Source: Strigamia acuminata
Lineage: Eukaryota > Arthropoda > Chilopoda > Geophilomorpha > Linotaeniidae
Direction of reading: 5' to 3'
Length of the DNA: 64,000 nucleotides
Assembly: GCA_949358305.1 (NCBI GenBank)
Contig: CASHSZ010000041.1
Span: 16,831-80,830 of the forward strand
Below the pieces are notes generated by a model. That model searched no databases. It was not told the origin of the DNA and saw only the letters and a list, made by a program, of their open reading frames with translations. Positions 44,501-59,500 of the stretch are shown here, in pieces (the stretch's first letter is position 1; each line of letters opens with the position of its first letter). The translations under genes were made by a program, and so were the position numbers.

Positions 44501-47500
44501 GCGTGTGTTGAGGGTAATTTTGGCGGTTTTTGGGTCGGGATTAGTGTTTTCTGCGATTTTTTATCGGTATTTGGGGTTTGATGCAGCGGATAGCGCATGC
44601 GAATCGCCGTCGACCGTAGCATTAGCAATTGCAACGTGCCGCGCTATGCCACACAATGTGCCGCCGCGATATGCCATCGAATCCGAATGTGTGTGATGCG
44701 AAACGCGAGTACGCGCGCGGAGAACGCGCGGCAATGCTAGCAACAGGAGCGCAACTGCCCAAGAAATTGCTCAACAATAAAAGGCACGTGCCTGAAACAA
44801 TAGGCACTTCAAATAAAGTTATTGTTAAAAAACGGGCTTGAAAACCAACAATTACACAATAATTAAGGGGCAAGAAATGAACTTTGCTGCAATGCAAAGT
44901 TCTCAAAATACAGAGAAATGAAAGTTACACTTGTATAAAGAATTGACAATGTTTGAAACCAATAAAAACTACAAAAACACACTTGTAAAAAACCCAAAAC
45001 AACCCCCAGAATGAATTATTTGACTCAAATTAACCCTAAAACGGTCTTGGAGGTCGTGCAGACGACAGAGTCGGATCGGAAGGTTGCTAAAACCTGACGC
45101 CAAAACTAGCAATGGGACAGCTAGTTAGAAAACAGCTTTTTCATCAATCATGAACGCTGAAAACCTCACCCAGGGGTAGAAAATGATGGAGAGAACGTTT
45201 TCGCCATCTAAAACGGTCTAAAACGGGTCTAAAATGCCTAAACCGGCGCCTGGAACGTGGCGCAGTTGTTGGGTCAAATATTGTCAAAAATCAGTGGAAA
45301 TTTGTCAAATACTGGCAAAAATCTGCTGAAATTTGTCAAAAATTGCCAAATTTTGGCGCAAGTTACGTGAGGTTTGCGCGCATCCAACTATGACGAAAAA
45401 TCCATGCGTGTGCACGCGCGATTTACTGGCGCGTTGGAAGCGTTAAAATAAATTTTTCCAATATCTAACACAATTTGCACCGAATTATGGCAATTTTTGA
45501 CAAATTTACATGGATTTTTGCCAGTATTTGACAAATTTCCACGGATTTTTGACAATATTTGACAAATTCCAGACAAATTTCAGACAAATTTCAATTAATT
45601 TTTGAAATTTTATGAGAAATTTCAGCAAATGTTTGAGGATTGAGGAAATCTTCTGAAATTTGTCAAATATAGGCAAAAATCTTCTGAAATTTGTCAAATA
45701 CAGGCAAAAATCTGCTGAAATTTGTCAAAAATTGCCCAAATTCCGTGCAAGTTTTGCAAGTTTTGCGCGCATCAAATCGTATGCGCGCCTATACTATTGC
45801 ACGAGCGCATTGACGCGTGATGAACACCGACCACGTTTACGAAGTGAATTCGAGCTACAAAAGTATCGAGTCGCCATTCTATGATGGAAAAAAAAAATTA
45901 AGTGTAAACAAACAAAATAAAAACTTTAATATACAAGAAACGTACAATTCCACTCAACTTTGTTTCAAATTTTATTTATTGGATCATTGAAAATAAACAG
46001 TAGTGTTGTGCACTGTACGCTTAAGTGTATACCGGCGATGCGTTGTTTTGTGGTGGGGATTTGCCTCGATAATTGATCTTTTCTCTTTGTTTGCAATATT
46101 TTTTTGGCCTTTTTTGTTGATTTTTCGGTTTGAAATTGTTTTTTTCCGGTGTAATTTAAGTGGTGGAAGGTTGTTGGCGTGTGTTGAGGGTAATTTTGGC
46201 GGTTTTTGGGTCGGGATTAGTGTTTTCTGCGATTTTTTATCGGTATTTGGGGTTTGATGCAGCGGATAGCGCATGCGAATCGCCGTCGACCGTAGCATTA
46301 GCAATTGCAACGTGCCGCGCTATGCCGCACAATGTGCCGCCGCGATATGCCATCGAATCCGAATGTGTGTGATGCGAAACGCGAGTACGCGCGCGGAGAA
46401 CGCGCGGCAATGCTAGCAACAGGAGCGCAACTGCCCAAGAAATTGCTCAACAATAAAAGGCACGTGCCTGAAACAATAGGCACTTCAAATAAAGTTATTG
46501 TTAAAAAACGGGCTTGAAAACCAACAATTACACAATAATTAAGGGGCAAGAAATGAACTTTGCTGCAATGCAAAGTTCTCAAAATACAGAGAAATGAAAG
46601 TTACACTTGTATAAAGAATTGACAATGTTTGAAACCAATAAAAACTACAAAAACACACTTGTAAAAAACCCAAAACAACCCCCAGAATGAATTATTTGAC
46701 TCAAATTAACCCTAAAACGGTCTTGGAGGTCGTGCAGACGACAGAGTCGGATCGGAAGGTTGCTAAAACCTGACGCCAAAACTAGCAATGGGACAGCTAG
46801 TTAGAAAACAGCTTTTTCATCAATCATGAACGCTGAAAACCTCACCCAGGGGTAGAAAATGATGGAGAGAACGTTTTCGCCATCTAAAACGGTCTAAAAC
46901 GGGTCTAAAATGCCTAAACCGGCGCCTGGAACGTGGCGCAGTTGTTGGGTCAAATATTGTCAAAAATCAGTGGAAATTTGTCAAATACTGGCAAAAATCT
47001 GCTGAAATTTGTCAAAAATTGCCAAATTTTGGCGCAAGTTACGTGAGGTTTGCGCGCATCCAACTATGACGAAAAATCCATGCGTGTGCACGCGCGATTT
47101 ACTGGCGCGTTGGAAGCGTTAAAATAAATTTTTCCAATATCTAACACAATTTGCACCGAATTATGGCAATTTTTGACAAATTTACATGGATTTTTGCCAG
47201 TATTTGACAAATTTCCACGGATTTTTGACAATATTTGACAAATTCCAGACAAATTTCAGACAAATTTCAATTAATTTTTGAAATTTTATGAGAAATTTCA
47301 GCAAATGTTTGAGGATTGAGGAAATCTTCTGAAATTTGTCAAATATAGGCAAAAATCTTCTGAAATTTGTCAAATACAGGCAAAAATCTGCTGAAATTTG
47401 TCAAAAATTGCCCAAATTCCGTGCAAGTTTTGCAAGTTTTGCGCGCATCAAATCGTATGCGCGCCTATACTATTGCACGAGCGCATTGACGCGTGATGAA

Positions 47501-50500
47501 CACCGACCACGTTTACGAAGTGAATTCGAGCTACAAAAGTATCGAGTCGCCATTCTATGATGGAAAAAAAAAATTAAGTGTAAACAAACAAAATAAAAAC
47601 TTTAATATACAAGAAACGTACAATTCCACTCAACTTTGTTTCAAATTTTATTTATTGGATCATTGAAAATAAACAGTAGTGTTGTGCACTGTACGCTTAA
47701 GTGTATACCGGCGATGCGTTGTTTTGTGGTGGGGATTTGCCTCGATAATTGATCTTTTCTCTTTGTTTGCAATATTTTTTTGGCCTTTTTTGTTGATTTT
47801 TCGGTTTGAAATTGTTTTTTTCCGGTGTAATTTAAGTGGTGGAAGGTTGTTGGCGTGTGTTGAGGGTAATTTTGGCGGTTTTTGGGTCGGGATTAGTGTT
47901 TTCTGCGATTTTTTATCGGTATTTGGGGTTTGATGCAGCGGATAGCGCATGCGAATCGCCGTCGACCGTAGCATTAGCAATTGCAACGTGCCGCGCTATG
48001 CCACACAATGTGCCGCCGCGATATGCCATCGAATCCGAATGTGTGTGATGCGAAACGCGAGTACGCGCGCGGAGAACGCGCGGCAATGCTAGCAACAGGA
48101 GCGCAACTGCCCAAGAAATTGCTCAACAATAAAAGGCACGTGCCTGAAACAATAGGCACTTCAAATAAAGTTATTGTTAAAAAACGGGCTTGAAAACCAA
48201 CAATTACACAATAATTAAGGGGCAAGAAATGAACTTTGCTGCAATGCAAAGTTCTCAAAATACAGAGAAATGAAAGTTACACTTGTATAAAGAATTGACA
48301 ATGTTTGAAACCAATAAAAACTACAAAAACACACTTGTAAAAAACCCAAAACAACCCCCAGAATGAATTATTTGACTCAAATTAACCCTAAAACGGTCTT
48401 GGAGGTCGTGCAGACGACAGAGTCGGATCGGAAGGTTGCTAAAACCTGACGCCAAAACTAGCAATGGGACAGCTAGTTAGAAAACAGCTTTTTCATCAAT
48501 CATGAACGCTGAAAACCTCACCCAGGGGTAGAAAATGATGGAGAGAACGTTTTCGCCATCTAAAACGGTCTAAAACGGGTCTAAAATGCCTAAACCGGCG
48601 CCTGGAACGTGGCGCAGTTGTTGGGTCAAATATTGTCAAAAATCAGTGGAAATTTGTCAAATACTGGCAAAAATCTGCTGAAATTTGTCAAAAATTGCCA
48701 AATTTTGGCGCAAGTTACGTGAGGTTTGCGCGCATCCAACTATGACGAAAAATCCATGCGTGTGCACGCGCGATTTACTGGCGCGTTGGAAGCGTTAAAA
48801 TAAATTTTTCCAATATCTAACACAATTTGCACCGAATTATGGCAATTTTTGACAAATTTACATGGATTTTTGCCAGTATTTGACAAATTTCCACGGATTT
48901 TTGACAATATTTGACAAATTCCAGACAAATTTCAGACAAATTTCAATTAATTTTTGAAATTTTATGAGAAATTTCAGCAAATGTTTGAGGATTGAGGAAA
49001 TCTTCTGAAATTTGTCAAATATAGGCAAAAATCTTCTGAAATTTGTCAAATACAGGCAAAAATCTGCTGAAATTTGTCAAAAATTGCCCAAATTCCGTGC
49101 AAGTTTTGCAAGTTTTGCGCGCATCAAATCGTATGCGCGCCTATACTATTGCACGAGCGCATTGACGCGTGATGAACACCGACCACGTTTACGAAGTGAA
49201 TTCGAGCTACAAAAGTATCGAGTCGCCATTCTATGATGGAAAAAAAAAATTAAGTGTAAACAAACAAAATAAAAACTTTAATATACAAGAAACGTACAAT
49301 TCCACTCAACTTTGTTTCAAATTTTATTTATTGGATCATTGAAAATAAACAGTAGTGTTGTGCACTGTACGCTTAAGTGTATACCGGCGATGCGTTGTTT
49401 TGTGGTGGGGATTTGCCTCGATAATTGATCTTTTCTCTTTGTTTGCAATATTTTTTTGGCCTTTTTTGTTGATTTTTCGGTTTGAAATTGTTTTTTTCCG
49501 GTGTAATTTAAGTGGTGGAAGGTTGTTGGCGTGTGTTGAGGGTAATTTTGGCGGTTTTTGGGTCGGGATTAGTGTTTTCTGCGATTTTTTATCGGTATTT
49601 GGGGTTTGATGCAGCGGATAGCGCATGCGAATCGCCGTCGACCGTAGCATTAGCAATTGCAACGTGCCGCGCTATGCCACACAATGTGCCGCCGCGATAT
49701 GCCATCGAATCCGAATGTGTGTGATGCGAAACGCGAGTACGCGCGCGGAGAACGCGCGGCAATGCTAGCAACAGGAGCGCAACTGCCCAAGAAATTGCTC
49801 AACAATAAAAGGCACGTGCCTGAAACAATAGGCACTTCAAATAAAGTTATTGTTAAAAAACGGGCTTGAAAACCAACAATTACACAATAATTAAGGGGCA
49901 AGAAATGAACTTTGCTGCAATGCAAAGTTCTCAAAATACAGAGAAATGAAAGTTACACTTGTATAAAGAATTGACAATGTTTGAAACCAATAAAAACTAC
50001 AAAAACACACTTGTAAAAAACCCAAAACAACCCCCAGAATGAATTATTTGACTCAAATTAACCCTAAAACGGTCTTGGAGGTCGTGCAGACGACAGAGTC
50101 GGATCGGAAGGTTGCTAAAACCTGACGCCAAAACTAGCAATGGGACAGCTAGTTAGAAAACAGCTTTTTCATCAATCATGAACGCTGAAAACCTCACCCA
50201 GGGGTAGAAAATGATGGAGAGAACGTTTTCGCCATCTAAAACGGTCTAAAACGGGTCTAAAATGCCTAAACCGGCGCCTGGAACGTGGCGCAGTTGTTGG
50301 GTCAAATATTGTCAAAAATCAGTGGAAATTTGTCAAATACTGGCAAAAATCTGCTGAAATTTGTCAAAAATTGCCAAATTTTGGCGCAAGTTACGTGAGG
50401 TTTGCGCGCATCCAACTATGACGAAAAATCCATGCGTGTGCACGCGCGATTTACTGGCGCGTTGGAAGCGTTAAAATAAATTTTTCCAATATCTAACACA

Positions 50501-53500
50501 ATTTGCACCGAATTATGGCAATTTTTGACAAATTTACATGGATTTTTGCCAGTATTTGACAAATTTCCACGGATTTTTGACAATATTTGACAAATTCCAG
50601 ACAAATTTCAGACAAATTTCAATTAATTTTTGAAATTTTATGAGAAATTTCAGCAAATGTTTGAGGATTGAGGAAATCTTCTGAAATTTGTCAAATATAG
50701 GCAAAAATCTTCTGAAATTTGTCAAATACAGGCAAAAATCTGCTGAAATTTGTCAAAAATTGCCCAAATTCCGTGCAAGTTTTGCAAGTTTTGCGCGCAT
50801 CAAATCGTATGCGCGCCTATACTATTGCACGAGCGCATTGACGCGTGATGAACACCGACCACGTTTACGAAGTGAATTCGAGCTACAAAAGTATCGAGTC
50901 GCCATTCTATGATGGAAAAAAAAAATTAAGTGTAAACAAACAAAATAAAAACTTTAATATACAAGAAACGTACAATTCCACTCAACTTTGTTTCAAATTT
51001 TATTTATTGGATCATTGAAAATAAACAGTAGTGTTGTGCACTGTACGCTTAAGTGTATACCGGCGATGCGTTGTTTTGTGGTGGGGATTTGCCTCGATAA
51101 TTGATCTTTTCTCTTTGTTTGCAATATTTTTTTGGCCTTTTTTGTTGATTTTTCGGTTTGAAATTGTTTTTTTCCGGTGTAATTTAAGTGGTGGAAGGTT
51201 GTTGGCGTGTGTTGAGGGTAATTTTGGCGGTTTTTGGGTCGGGATTAGTGTTTTCTGCGATTTTTTATCGGTATTTGGGGTTTGATGCAGCGGATAGCGC
51301 ATGCGAATCGCCGTCGACCGTAGCATTAGCAATTGCAACGTGCCGCGCTATGCCGCACAATGTGCCGCCGCGATATGCCATCGAATCCGAATGTGTGTGA
51401 TGCGAAACGCGAGTACGCGCGCGGAGAACGCGCGGCAATGCTAGCAACAGGAGCGCAACTGCCCAAGAAATTGCTCAACAATAAAAGGCACGTGCCTGAA
51501 ACAATAGGCACTTCAAATAAAGTTATTGTTAAAAAACGGGCTTGAAAACCAACAATTACACAATAATTAAGGGGCAAGAAATGAACTTTGCTGCAATGCA
51601 AAGTTCTCAAAATACAGAGAAATGAAAGTTACACTTGTATAAAGAATTGACAATGTTTGAAACCAATAAAAACTACAAAAACACACTTGTAAAAAACCCA
51701 AAACAACCCCCAGAATGAATTATTTGACTCAAATTAACCCTAAAACGGTCTTGGAGGTCGTGCAGACGACAGAGTCGGATCGGAAGGTTGCTAAAACCTG
51801 ACGCCAAAACTAGCAATGGGACAGCTAGTTAGAAAACAGCTTTTTCATCAATCATGAACGCTGAAAACCTCACCCAGGGGTAGAAAATGATGGAGAGAAC
51901 GTTTTCGCCATCTAAAACGGTCTAAAACGGGTCTAAAATGCCTAAACCGGCGCCTGGAACGTGGCGCAGTTGTTGGGTCAAATATTGTCAAAAATCAGTG
52001 GAAATTTGTCAAATACTGGCAAAAATCTGCTGAAATTTGTCAAAAATTGCCAAATTTTGGCGCAAGTTACGTGAGGTTTGCGCGCATCCAACTATGACGA
52101 AAAATCCATGCGTGTGCACGCGCGATTTACTGGCGCGTTGGAAGCGTTAAAATAAATTTTTCCAATATCTAACACAATTTGCACCGAATTATGGCAATTT
52201 TTGACAAATTTACATGGATTTTTGCCAGTATTTGACAAATTTCCACGGATTTTTGACAATATTTGACAAATTCCAGACAAATTTCAGACAAATTTCAATT
52301 AATTTTTGAAATTTTATGAGAAATTTCAGCAAATGTTTGAGGATTGAGGAAATCTTCTGAAATTTGTCAAATATAGGCAAAAATCTTCTGAAATTTGTCA
52401 AATACAGGCAAAAATCTGCTGAAATTTGTCAAAAATTGCCCAAATTCCGTGCAAGTTTTGCAAGTTTTGCGCGCATCAAATCGTATGCGCGCCTATACTA
52501 TTGCACGAGCGCATTGACGCGTGATGAACACCGACCACGTTTACGAAGTGAATTCGAGCTACAAAAGTATCGAGTCGCCATTCTATGATGGAAAAAAAAA
52601 ATTAAGTGTAAACAAACAAAATAAAAACTTTAATATACAAGAAACGTACAATTCCACTCAACTTTGTTTCAAATTTTATTTATTGGATCATTGAAAATAA
52701 ACAGTAGTGTTGTGCACTGTACGCTTAAGTGTATACCGGCGATGCGTTGTTTTGTGGTGGGGATTTGCCTCGATAATTGATCTTTTCTCTTTGTTTGCAA
52801 TATTTTTTTGGCCTTTTTTGTTGATTTTTCGGTTTGAAATTGTTTTTTTCCGGTGTAATTTAAGTGGTGGAAGGTTGTTGGCGTGTGTTGAGGGTAATTT
52901 TGGCGGTTTTTGGGTCGGGATTAGTGTTTTCTGCGATTTTTTATCGGTATTTGGGGTTTGATGCAGCGGATAGCGCATGCGAATCGCCGTCGACCGTAGC
53001 ATTAGCAATTGCAACGTGCCGCGCTATGCCACACAATGTGCCGCCGCGATATGCCATCGAATCCGAATGTGTGTGATGCGAAACGCGAGTACGCGCGCGG
53101 AGAACGCGCGGCAATGCTAGCAACAGGAGCGCAACTGCCCAAGAAATTGCTCAACAATAAAAGGCACGTGCCTGAAACAATAGGCACTTCAAATAAAGTT
53201 ATTGTTAAAAAACGGGCTTGAAAACCAACAATTACACAATAATTAAGGGGCAAGAAATGAACTTTGCTGCAATGCAAAGTTCTCAAAATACAGAGAAATG
53301 AAAGTTACACTTGTATAAAGAATTGACAATGTTTGAAACCAATAAAAACTACAAAAACACACTTGTAAAAAACCCAAAACAACCCCCAGAATGAATTATT
53401 TGACTCAAATTAACCCTAAAACGGTCTTGGAGGTCGTGCAGACGACAGAGTCGGATCGGAAGGTTGCTAAAACCTGACGCCAAAACTAGCAATGGGACAG

Positions 53501-56500
53501 CTAGTTAGAAAACAGCTTTTTCATCAATCATGAACGCTGAAAACCTCACCCAGGGGTAGAAAATGATGGAGAGAACGTTTTCGCCATCTAAAACGGTCTA
53601 AAACGGGTCTAAAATGCCTAAACCGGCGCCTGGAACGTGGCGCAGTTGTTGGGTCAAATATTGTCAAAAATCAGTGGAAATTTGTCAAATACTGGCAAAA
53701 ATCTGCTGAAATTTGTCAAAAATTGCCAAATTTTGGCGCAAGTTACGTGAGGTTTGCGCGCATCCAACTATGACGAAAAATCCATGCGTGTGCACGCGCG
53801 ATTTACTGGCGCGTTGGAAGCGTTAAAATAAATTTTTCCAATATCTAACACAATTTGCACCGAATTATGGCAATTTTTGACAAATTTACATGGATTTTTG
53901 CCAGTATTTGACAAATTTCCACGGATTTTTGACAATATTTGACAAATTCCAGACAAATTTCAGACAAATTTCAATTAATTTTTGAAATTTTATGAGAAAT
54001 TTCAGCAAATGTTTGAGGATTGAGGAAATCTTCTGAAATTTGTCAAATATAGGCAAAAATCTTCTGAAATTTGTCAAATACAGGCAAAAATCTGCTGAAA
54101 TTTGTCAAAAATTGCCCAAATTCCGTGCAAGTTTTGCAAGTTTTGCGCGCATCAAATCGTATGCGCGCCTATACTATTGCACGAGCGCATTGACGCGTGA
54201 TGAACACCGACCACGTTTACGAAGTGAATTCGAGCTACAAAAGTATCGAGTCGCCATTCTATGATGGAAAAAAAAAATTAAGTGTAAACAAACAAAATAA
54301 AAACTTTAATATACAAGAAACGTACAATTCCACTCAACTTTGTTTCAAATTTTATTTATTGGATCATTGAAAATAAACAGTAGTGTTGTGCACTGTACGC
54401 TTAAGTGTATACCGGCGATGCGTTGTTTTGTGGTGGGGATTTGCCTCGATAATTGATCTTTTCTCTTTGTTTGCAATATTTTTTTGGCCTTTTTTGTTGA
54501 TTTTTCGGTTTGAAATTGTTTTTTTCCGGTGTAATTTAAGTGGTGGAAGGTTGTTGGCGTGTGTTGAGGGTAATTTTGGCGGTTTTTGGGTCGGGATTAG
54601 TGTTTTCTGCGATTTTTTATCGGTATTTGGGGTTTGATGCAGCGGATAGCGCATGCGAATCGCCGTCGACCGTAGCATTAGCAATTGCAACGTGCCGCGC
54701 TATGCCACACAATGTGCCGCCGCGATATGCCATCGAATCCGAATGTGTGTGATGCGAAACGCGAGTACGCGCGCGGAGAACGCGCGGCAATGCTAGCAAC
54801 AGGAGCGCAACTGCCCAAGAAATTGCTCAACAATAAAAGGCACGTGGAAGCACGTGCCTGAAACAATAGGCACTTCAAATAAAGTTATTGTTAAAAAACG
54901 GGCTTGAAAACCAACAATTACACAATAATTAAGGGGCAAGAAATGAACTTTGCTGCAATGCAAAGTTCTCAAAATACAGAGAAATGAAAGTTACACTTGT
55001 ATAAAGAATTGACAATGTTTGAAACCAATAAAAACTACAAAAACACACTTGTAAAAAACCCAAAACAACCCCCAGAATGAATTATTTGACTCAAATTAAC
55101 CCTAAAACGGTCTTGGAGGTCGTGCAGACGACAGAGTCGGATCGGAAGGTTGCTAAAGCCTGACGCCAAAACTAGCAATGGGACAGCTAGTTAGAAAACA
55201 GCTTTTTCATCAATCATGAACGCTGAAAACCTCACCCAGGGGTAGAAAATGATGGAGAGAACGTTTTCGCCATCTAAAACGGTCTAAAACGGGTCTAAAA
55301 TGCCTAAACCGGCACCTGGAACGTGGCGCAGTTGTTGGGTCAAATATTGTCAAAAATCAGTGGAAATTTGTCAAATACTGGCAAAAATCTGCTGAAATTT
55401 GTCAAAAATTGCCAAATTTTGGCGCAAGTTACGTGAGGTTTGCGCGCATCCAACTATGACGAAAAATCCATGCGTGTGCACGCGCGATTTACTGGCGCGT
55501 TGGAAGCGTTAAAATAAATTTTTCCAATATCTAACACAATTTGCACCGAATTATGGCAATTTTTGACAAATTTACATGGATTTTTGCCAGTATTTGACAA
55601 ATTTCCACGGATTTTTGACAATATTTGACAAATTCCAGACAAATTTCAGACAAATTTCAATTAATTTTTGAAATTTTATGAGAAATTTCAGCAAATGTTT
55701 GAGGATTGAGGAAATCTTCTGAAATTTGTCAAATATAGGCAAAAATCTTCTGAAATTTGTCAAATACAGGCAAAAATCTGCTGAAATTTGTCAAAAATTG
55801 CCCAAATTCCGTGCAAGTTTTGCAAGTTTTGCGCGCATCAAATCGTATGCGCGCCTATACTATTGCACGAGCGCATTGACGCGTGATGAACACCGACCAC
55901 GTTTACGAAGTGAATTCGAGCTACAAAAGTATCGAGTCGCCATTCTATGATGGAAAAAAAAAATTAAGTGTAAACAAACAAAATAAAAACTTTAATATAC
56001 AAGAAACGTACAATTCCACTCAACTTTGTTTCAAATTTTATTTATTGGATCATTGAAAATAAACAGTAGTGTTGTGCACTGTACGCTTAAGTGTATACCG
56101 GCGATGCGTTGTTTTGTGGTGGGGATTTGCCTCGATAATTGATCTTTTCTCTTTGTTTGCAATATTTTTTTGGCCTTTTTTGTTGATTTTTCGGTTTGAA
56201 ATTGTTTTTTTCCGGTGTAATTTAAGTGGTGGAAGGTTGTTGGCGTGTGTTGAGGGTAATTTTGGCGGTTTTTGGGTCGGGATTAGTGTTTTCTGCGATT
56301 TTTTATCGGTATTTGGGGTTTGATGCAGCGGATAGCGCATGCGAATCGCCGTCGACCGTAGCATTAGCAATTGCAACGTGCCGCGCTATGCCGCACAATG
56401 TGCCGCCGCGATATGCCATCGAATCCGAATGTGTGTGATGCGAAACGCGAGTACGCGCGCGGAGAACGCGCGGCAATGCTAGCAACAGGAGCGCAACTGC

Positions 56501-59500
56501 CCAAGAAATTGCTCAACAATAAAAGGCACGTGGAAGCACGTGCCTGAAACAATAGGCACTTCAAATAAAGTTATTGTTAAAAAACGGGCTTGAAAACCAA
56601 CAATTACACAATAATTAAGGGGCAAGAAATGAACTTTGCTGCAATGCAAAGTTCTCAAAATACAGAGAAATGAAAGTTACACTTGTATAAAGAATTGACA
56701 ATGTTTGAAACCAATAAAAACTACAAAAACACACTTGTAAAAAACCCAAAACAACCCCCAGAATGAATTATTTGACTCAAATTAACCCTAAAACGGTCTT
56801 GGAGGTCGTGCAGACGACAGAGTCGGATCGGAAGGTTGCTAAAACCTGACGCCAAAACTAGCAATGGGACAGCTAGTTAGAAAACAGCTTTTTCATCAAT
56901 CATGAACGCTGAAAACCTCACCCAGGGGTAGAAAATGATGGAGAGAACGTTTTCGCCATCTAAAACGGTCTAAAACGGGTCTAAAATGCCTAAACCGGCA
57001 CCTGGAACGTGGCGCAGTTGTTGGGTCAAATATTGTCAAAAATCAGTGGAAATTTGTCAAATACTGGCAAAAATCTGCTGAAATTTGTCAAAAATTGCCA
57101 AATTTTGGCACAAGTTACGTGAGGTTTGCGCGCATCCAACTATGACGAAAAATCCATGCGTGTGCACGCGCGATTTACTGGCGCGTTGGAAGCGTTAAAA
57201 TAAATTTTTCCAATATCTAACACAATTTGCACCGAATTATGGCAATTTTTGACAAATTTACATGGATTTTTGCCAGTATTTGACAAATTTCCACGGATTT
57301 TTGACAATATTTGACAAATTCCAGACAAATTTCAGACAAATTTCAATTAATTTTTGAAATTTTATGAGAAATTTCAGCAAATGTTTGAGGATTGAGGAAA
57401 TCTTCTGAAATTTGTCAAATATAGGCAAAAATCTTCTGAACTTTGTCAAATACAGGCAAAAATCTGCTGAAATTTGTCAAAAATTGCCCAAATTCCGTGC
57501 AAGTTTTGCAAGTTTTGCGCGCATCAAATCGTATGCGCGCCTATACTATTGCACGAGCGCATTGACGCGTGATGAACACCGACCACGTTTACGAAGTGAA
57601 TTCGAGCTACAAAAGTATCGAGTCGCCATTCTATGATGGAAAAAAAAAATTAAGTGTAAACAAACAAAATAAAAACTTTAATATACAAGAAACGTACAAT
57701 TCCACTCAACTTTGTTTCAAATTTTATTTATTGGATCATTGAAAATAAACAGTAGTGTTGTGCACTGTACGCTTAAGTGTATACCGGCGATGCGTTGTTT
57801 TGTGGTGGGGATTTGCCTCGATAATTGATCTTTTCTCTTTGTTTGCAATATTTTTTTGGCCTTTTTTGTTGATTTTTCGGTTTGAAATTGTTTTTTTCCG
57901 GTGTAATTTAAGTGGTGGAAGGTTGTTGGCGTGTGTTGAGGGTAATTTTGGCGGTTTTTGGGTCGGGATTAGTGTTTTCTGCGATTTTTTATCGGTATTT
58001 GGGGTTTGATGCAGCGGATAGCGCATGCGAATCGCCGTCGACCGTAGCATTAGCAATTGCAACGTGCCGCGCTATGCCGCACAATGTGCCGCCGCGATAT
58101 GCCATCGAATCCGAATGTGTGTGATGCGAAACGCGAGTACGCGCGCGGAGAACGCGCGGCAATGCTAGCAACAGGAGCGCAACTGCCCAAGAAATTGCTC
58201 AACAATAAAAGGCACGTGGAAGCACGTGCCTGAAACAATAGGCACTTCAAATAAAGTTATTGTTAAAAAACGGGCTTGAAAACCAACAATTACACAATAA
58301 TTAAGGGGCAAGAAATGAACTTTGCTGCAATGCAAAGTTCTCAAAATACAGAGAAATGAAAGTTACACTTGTATAAAGAATTGACAATGTTTGAAACCAA
58401 TAAAAACTACAAAAACACACTTGTAAAAAACCCAAAACAACCCCCAGAATGAATTATTTGACTCAAATTAACCCTAAAACGGTCTTGGAGGTCGTGCAGA
58501 CGACAGAGTCGGATCGGAAGGTTGCTAAAACCTGACGCCAAAACTAGCAATGGGACAGCTAGTTAGAAAACAGCTTTTTCATCAATCATGAACGCTGAAA
58601 ACCTCACCCAGGGGTAGAAAATGATGGAGAGAACGTTTTCGCCATCTAAAACGGTCTAAAACGGGTCTAAAATGCCTAAACCGGCACCTGGAACGTGGCG
58701 CAGTTGTTGGGTCAAATATTGTCAAAAATCAGTGGAAATTTGTCAAATACTGGCAAAAATCTGCTGAAATTTGTCAAAAATTGCCAAATTTTGGCACAAG
58801 TTACGTGAGGTTTGCGCGCATCCAACTATGACGAAAAATCCATGCGTGTGCACGCGCGATTTACTGGCGCGTTGGAAGCGTTAAAATAAATTTTTCCAAT
58901 ATCTAACACAATTTGCACCGAATTATGGCAATTTTTGACAAATTTACATGGATTTTTGCCAGTATTTGACAAATTTCCACGGATTTTTGACAATATTTGA
59001 CAAATTCCAGACAAATTTCAGACAAATTTCAATTAATTTTTGAAATTTTATGAGAAATTTCAGCAAATGTTTGAGGATTGAGGAAATCTTCTGAAATTTG
59101 TCAAATATAGGCAAAAATCTTCTGAACTTTGTCAAATACAGGCAAAAATCTGCTGAAATTTGTCAAAAATTGCCCAAATTCCGTGCAAGTTTTGCAAGTT
59201 TTGCGCGCATCAAATCGTATGCGCGCCTATACTATTGCACGAGCGCATTGACGCGTGATGAACACCGACCACGTTTACGAAGTGAATTCGAGCTACAAAA
59301 GTATCGAGTCGCCATTCTATGATGGAAAAAAAAAATTAAGTGTAAACAAACAAAATAAAAACTTTAATATACAAGAAACGTACAATTCCACTCAACTTTG
59401 TTTCAAATTTTATTTATTGGATCATTGAAAATAAACAGTAGTGTTGTGCACTGTACGCTTAAGTGTATACCGGCGATGCGTTGTTTTGTGGTGGGGATTT

